This document shows positions 60,748-64,000 of a stretch of 64,000 bases of DNA, in pieces. The notes below the pieces were generated by a model. The model was not told the DNA's origin, made no database searches, and saw nothing but the letters and a program-made list of their open reading frames with translations. Location of the stretch: contig JAEXYA010000050.1 of NCBI GenBank assembly GCA_023451825.1, forward strand, positions 124,001 through 188,000. The letters run 5' to 3'. The position numbers and the translations under genes are program-made. The first letter of the stretch is position 1. Every line of letters starts with the position of its first letter. This stretch comes from Pseudomonadota bacterium. Lineage in GTDB: Bacteria; Pseudomonadota; Alphaproteobacteria; Rhizobiales; Xanthobacteraceae.

Positions 60748-61674
60748 TCATTCCCACTCAAATTGTGAGTATGCTGCAGTTGCGTTACGGCGATTGTAGT
60801 CGTTGAACAGTTCCCAATGTCCGCGCTCGGTCGTTGCCGCATGCTCTGCCGCCGTCGCCATGGGCGTTCCATCGGAAAGGGATCGGCGGATATCATTTGC
60901 CAAAATGCCGAGATACCGCCGCTCGGAAGCGAGTGCATCGGGCCAGTCGCTGACCTGCCCATGGCCGGGAATGACACGTTTAGCCGGCAGGGCAGCGAGG
61001 TCGTCGAGGAGCTGGAGCCAGGTCTTGATGCTTCCATCGACGACTGGAATATGGCGGAGAAAGACGAGATCCCCTGCGAACAGCGTCCCCGACATCGTAT
61101 CGAATACGGTGACGTCGCTGTCGCTGTGCGCGACAGGCCAAGCCTTGACGATAATGGATCGTCCGCCGAGATCGAGTGTCAGCGAACCATCGACGAGGCG
61201 GGTTGGCGGCACGATCCGCACATCGTTCATCAATTCACGGCCCATGCTGCGCGTGAATGCGTCGAGATAAAAGGAGCCGCGCGCCGCCAAGGCCTGCGGC
61301 AGCCGCTTATGGCCCACGATCTCCGTTCCTTCCGCAACGAAGGCGGCATTGCCAAAGATGTGGTCGGGGTGGCCGTGGGTGTTGATCACGTAACGGATCG
61401 GCTTGTCGGTCCGCGTGCGGATCGCGGCAAGTAACTGCCGTCCTTCGCGGACGCTGCCACCTGTGTCGATCACGGCGACGGCCTGCTCCCCGACGATGAA
61501 GCCGATGTTGGCGATGGCGCCATCATTGTCCGATGACATCAACGCAATACGGCCTTCATGCATGAAGACGCCGGGCGCGACTTCGCTCACCGGAAGCGTT
61601 TTCTCCTGCGCGAGGCTCGGCGTTAGCGAAAAGATCGCGACGAGTGCAGCAAGCATCGCAATGCAAAAGCGCAT
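60748..61674 (-). CDS. Quinoprotein relay system zinc metallohydrolase (SoxH-related)
   Basis: A 308-residue exported protein with a signal peptide of about 22 residues. The metallo-beta-lactamase fold is shown by VIDTGGSVREGRQLL, the metal-binding THGHPDH (H100, H102, D104, H105), the SDSDVTVFD region with a metal His and VIPGHGQ. Related SoxH-like proteins accompany SoxYZ carriers and PQQ dehydrogenases; type 2 seems more likely than type 1 but I cannot settle it. GAGGAGGA spaced six bases before ATG 61674 decides the start. It is divergent from xoxJ. Confidence 0.88.
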   Translation of the reverse strand: MRFCIAMLAALVAIFSLTPSLAQEKTLPVSEVAPGVFMHEGRIALMSSDNDGAIANIGFIVGEQAVAVIDTGGSVREGRQLLAAIRTRTDKPIRYVINTHGHPDHIFGNAAFVAEGTEIVGHKRLPQALAARGSFYLDAFTRSMGRELMNDVRIVPPTRLVDGSLTLDLGGRSIIVKAWPVAHSDSDVTVFDTMSGTLFAGDLVFLRHIPVVDGSIKTWLQLLDDLAALPAKRVIPGHGQVSDWPDALASERRYLGILANDIRRSLSDGTPMATAAEHAATTERGHWELFNDYNRRNATAAYSQFEWE

Positions 61675-61813
61675 GCATGTCCTCCTCACGTGGTGCGGGC
61701 ATGGATGCGCCGCAACATCAGCGGGTTTGATTTGTATCTTGCACGCCGAAAATGAGAAGCATAGCCTCCGCCGCAGTCAGGGATGCAATGTGAAGCACCA
61801 TCGCGGGTAACGC

Positions 61814-62704
61814 ATGTCACGCAATGCAAGACGGCTTGATCGAACAATTATAATCTTCGTCGGCGCATTTGTTCTCGGCAGCTTGTCCGTTGTGCACGCG
61901 CAACCCGCGCCGCCAGTGGCCGGCGATCTTTCAGTCGAGCTGATCGATCCGCACGTGCTCCGCGTCTGTGCCGATCCGCGCAACATGCCGTTTTCGAATG
62001 AAAAGGGCGAAGGCTTCGAGAACAAGCTTGCGGAATTATTCGCGGCAAAACTGCAGAAGAAGCTGGACTATGTTTTCTTCCCGCAGGCGACCGGCTTCGT
62101 ACGGATGACGTTGGGCGCCCATCGCTGCGATGTCATCATGGGCTTTCCGCAGGGCGATGATATCGCGCAGGGTACCAATCCATATTACCGCACGTCCTAT
62201 GCGCTGGTGTCGAAACGTGGCTCCGGCCTCGAAGATGTCGCGACGCTTGAAGATGCCAGGCTGAAAGACAAGCATATCGGCATCGTCGCCGGAACGCCGC
62301 CCGCGACGAATATGGCCGTCAACGGGCTGATGGTGAATGCAAAGCCTTATCCGCTGGTCATCGATACGCGCATCGATTCCTCGGCCATCGCCATGATCAA
62401 GGATCTGACGGCCGGCAATATCGAAGCGGCTGTCTTGTGGGGGCCGATGGCTGGCTTTTATGCGAAGAACGCCGATCCGCCATTGCATGTCACGCCGCTG
62501 GTCAAGGAGACGACGGGGCCGCGGCTGGCTTACCGCATCGGCATGGGTGTGCGCGCTGCCGACCAGAACTGGAAGCGCCTTCTGAATCGGCTGATCCAGG
62601 AAAACCAGCCGGCGATCAACAAGATCCTGCTCGATTTCGGCGTGCCGCTGCTGGACGAGAACAATCGCCCGATTGGTGCGGAGTCGGCCGCGAAATCTCC
62701 GTGA
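61814..62704 (+). CDS. xoxJ: XoxJ-type periplasmic binding protein
   Basis: A 296-residue exported protein of the amino acid binding (SBP_bac_3) fold with a signal anchor near residues 11-29. Features: LRVCADPRNMPFSNEKGEGFENKLAEL, FVRMTLGAHRCDVIMGFPQGDD, NPYYRTSYALVSKRGS and LTAGNIEAAVLWGPMAGFYA. The quinoprotein-associated subgroup carries these motifs and is thought to help mature or bind the dehydrogenase rather than import a solute. Its stop overlaps the next gene (GTGA). Confidence 0.9.
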   Translation: MSRNARRLDRTIIIFVGAFVLGSLSVVHAQPAPPVAGDLSVELIDPHVLRVCADPRNMPFSNEKGEGFENKLAELFAAKLQKKLDYVFFPQATGFVRMTLGAHRCDVIMGFPQGDDIAQGTNPYYRTSYALVSKRGSGLEDVATLEDARLKDKHIGIVAGTPPATNMAVNGLMVNAKPYPLVIDTRIDSSAIAMIKDLTAGNIEAAVLWGPMAGFYAKNADPPLHVTPLVKETTGPRLAYRIGMGVRAADQNWKRLLNRLIQENQPAINKILLDFGVPLLDENNRPIGAESAAKSP

Positions 62705-63261
62705 ACGGACGCTGCCTTGCTGTGATCGTCGCCTCGTTGCTCATGGGCACGTCAGCGCATGCGCAGGGCTCGATCGCGGAACCGGAGGCATACCGTATCG
62801 AAGATTATCGGTCGCCGACGCCGCTCACCTTGCGTGGCGCGCGCGTGTTGACCACGCCAGAGGCAGAGGCCATCTGGCGTGCGAAGAGCGGCGTGTTCAT
62901 CGATGTCATGCCGCGCGCGCCAAAGCCGGCCAATCTTCCGCCTGACACCGTCTGGCGCGACAAGCCACGCCATAACATTCCCGGTAGCCTGTGGTTGGCC
63001 GATACGGGCTACGGCAAGCTTGCGTCGGTGACTGAAGCCTATTTCCGCGATGGCGTTGCACGCGCGTCGGCAGGAAAACCGGATGCGCTGCTGGTGTTCT
63101 ACTGCCAGGCCAATTGCTGGATGTCCTGGAACGCAGCCAAGCGCGCTTTGTCTTACGGTTATAGCAATATCGCCTGGTTTCCTGATGGAACGGACGGCTG
63201 GGAGCAGGCGCATCTTCCGTTGATAGATGCTCAGCCGGAGCCGAGGCCGGCTCCGAAATAG
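62701..63261 (+). CDS. PQQ-dependent catabolism-associated CW-motif protein, rhodanese-like
   Basis: A 186-residue exported protein starting at GTG 62701, overlapping the xoxJ stop by four bases. After a signal peptide of about 22 residues the domain looks like a rhodanese: YRIEDYRSPTPLTLRGARVLTTPEAEAIW, GVFIDVMPR and LLVFYCQANCWMSWNAAKRAL. The key cysteines are C135 and C139, with W140; the spacing is CxxxCW rather than the CxxCW of the family name. It probably takes part in periplasmic redox or sulfur transfer for quinoproteins. Confidence 0.9.
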   Translation: MNGRCLAVIVASLLMGTSAHAQGSIAEPEAYRIEDYRSPTPLTLRGARVLTTPEAEAIWRAKSGVFIDVMPRAPKPANLPPDTVWRDKPRHNIPGSLWLADTGYGKLASVTEAYFRDGVARASAGKPDALLVFYCQANCWMSWNAAKRALSYGYSNIAWFPDGTDGWEQAHLPLIDAQPEPRPAPK

Positions 63262-63265
63262 TGCC

Positions 63266-63874
63266 TTATTCCATTTCCTGCTGGATGGTGCGGCTCAATG
63301 CGAACAGCCGTTGATCGATGATGGTCGGCACCTCACAGACAAAGGTCACGACCCGGCGGCGATCATCGAAGATGCGGGCTTCCCACAGCACCTGATTATT
63401 CAGCTCATCGATTTTTGCTTGATCGGCGGCCGCCGCGCTTTGCAGGGTTTGCAACGCCGCCGTATCCGTCCGGATTTTCTCGACGGCTTCGCGCTGCTTG
63501 CGCGTCACGCGTTCCAGCCCGTTCAACACCGCTGATCGCTGTGAATTGAGGCTGTCGAACAGACCGGCAAAGATAAGCTTGCCGAACTTCGCCTTGTCGC
63601 CCGATCTGGCAAGGAAATCGGTCGCCGCTTTCTGCGCTTGTTCAACGGGCACGCGGCGCGACGCCAGCTGCTCGACCAGTGCGGCGACCTCAGCATGGTC
63701 CTTCCAGGTGCTTGCAACATCATCGATGGGCGGGCCTGCCCATACTGCTGCGAGAGATATCTCGGGCACTTTGGCCTGTACGCAGGGCCAGTCGGGGTAG
63801 CGGGGATCGGCGGCGCGTGCGGTGACGCATGAGACGATCAAGACAACGGTTGCAATGGCCAGTCGTGTGCTCAT
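63266..63874 (-). CDS. Exported helical protein of the methanol oxidation island
   Basis: A 202-residue protein with a signal peptide of about 21 residues ending ARAA. The mature part opens with DPRYPDWPCVQAKVPEISLAAVWAGPPID, then becomes strongly helical and coiled-coil-like (VEQAQKAATDFLARSG, KQREAVEKIRTDTAALQTLQSAAAADQAKIDELNN), with a second cysteine in VTFVCEVPTI. No named family recognised. It converges on the CW-motif gene and overlaps the microprotein gene upstream by four bases. Confidence 0.7.
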   Translation of the reverse strand: MSTRLAIATVVLIVSCVTARAADPRYPDWPCVQAKVPEISLAAVWAGPPIDDVASTWKDHAEVAALVEQLASRRVPVEQAQKAATDFLARSGDKAKFGKLIFAGLFDSLNSQRSAVLNGLERVTRKQREAVEKIRTDTAALQTLQSAAAADQAKIDELNNQVLWEARIFDDRRRVVTFVCEVPTIIDQRLFALSRTIQQEME

Positions 63875-63993
63875 GTCTCGCCTCCCGCTGGCGCACGCCG
63901 CACCAAGCCGCGACCGGGGTCATATGCCATGATGGCTCCGATGATGAAGACCGCAGTGCAGCCGGCGACCACGGCAAAAGATATCCAGTTCAT
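63871..63993 (-). CDS. Single-helix membrane microprotein, possibly cut by the window edge
   Basis: A 40-residue frame starting MNWISFAVVAGCTAVFIIG, one hydrophobic helix (residues 4-23) followed by MAYDPGRGLVRRAPAGGET. Its stop overlaps the next gene's start (ATGA), implying co-translation. The upstream frame stays open to the window end, so the true start could be outside. It may anchor its partner to the inner membrane. Confidence 0.6.
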   Translation of the reverse strand: MNWISFAVVAGCTAVFIIGAIMAYDPGRGLVRRAPAGGET

Positions 63994-64000
63994 CTTGTCG

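Overview
This is a GC-rich, gene-dense chromosomal window from an alphaproteobacterium. Gene content and intergenic repeats point to the Nitrobacteraceae (Bradyrhizobium, Rhodopseudomonas, Tardiphaga, Afipia); the genus is not resolved. Supporting evidence is a DUF459 and a DUF930 protein, the divergent phaR/phaAB arrangement, orphan periplasmic binding proteins of the LivK and Bug types, and many palindromic intergenic repeats of several families. No rRNA, tRNA, CRISPR array, prophage or complete insertion sequence was found.

Layout. 1-8 kb: truncated DUF459 gene, DUF930 protein, a repeat-rich 1-kb gap, a DUF559 endonuclease-like gene inside inverted repeats, a LivK-type binding protein, a DUF1304 membrane protein, a c-di-GMP protein with degenerate GGDEF and intact EAL, and a Pro/Ala-rich membrane protein. 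8-17 kb: rpmF, mtgA, ispA-type prenyl synthase, DUF1345, a Na+/H+ antiporter, a ParE/RelE-type toxin-antitoxin pair, ispG, an EamA transporter, a secreted alpha/beta hydrolase and a Zur-like regulator. 18-24 kb: a MarR-controlled EmrAB-type efflux operon and protocatechuate genes (pcaHG, pcaF). 24-34 kb: mutS, an OsmC protein, an ssu/tau-type ABC importer and glnD. 34-49 kb: ogt, phaR/phaA/phaB, gloB, a ferric-siderophore reductase, xerD, aroK-aroB, a CNNM/CorC-type protein and a Bug receptor. 49-52 kb: a translationally coupled amidohydrolase-amidase pair.

52-64 kb is a lanthanide-type methanol oxidation island: gfa and the glutathione-dependent formaldehyde dehydrogenase, xoxG, xoxF (with the extra Asp of lanthanide enzymes), a divergent AraC regulator, a stand-alone pqqA, several uncharacterised exported proteins, and a quinoprotein-associated set (SoxYZ-like carrier, metallo-beta-lactamase-fold hydrolase, xoxJ, CW-motif protein). 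XoxF would oxidise methanol in the periplasm with XoxG as electron acceptor. Formaldehyde that reaches the cytoplasm would be captured by glutathione through Gfa and oxidised by the class III dehydrogenase.

The observation most worth following is the DUF559 gene. It lies between inverted copies of a repeat that also occurs, without the gene, at three other places in the window. The arrangement resembles an autonomous unit with short non-coding derivatives. The repeat arm even supplies the last residues and stop codon of the gene.
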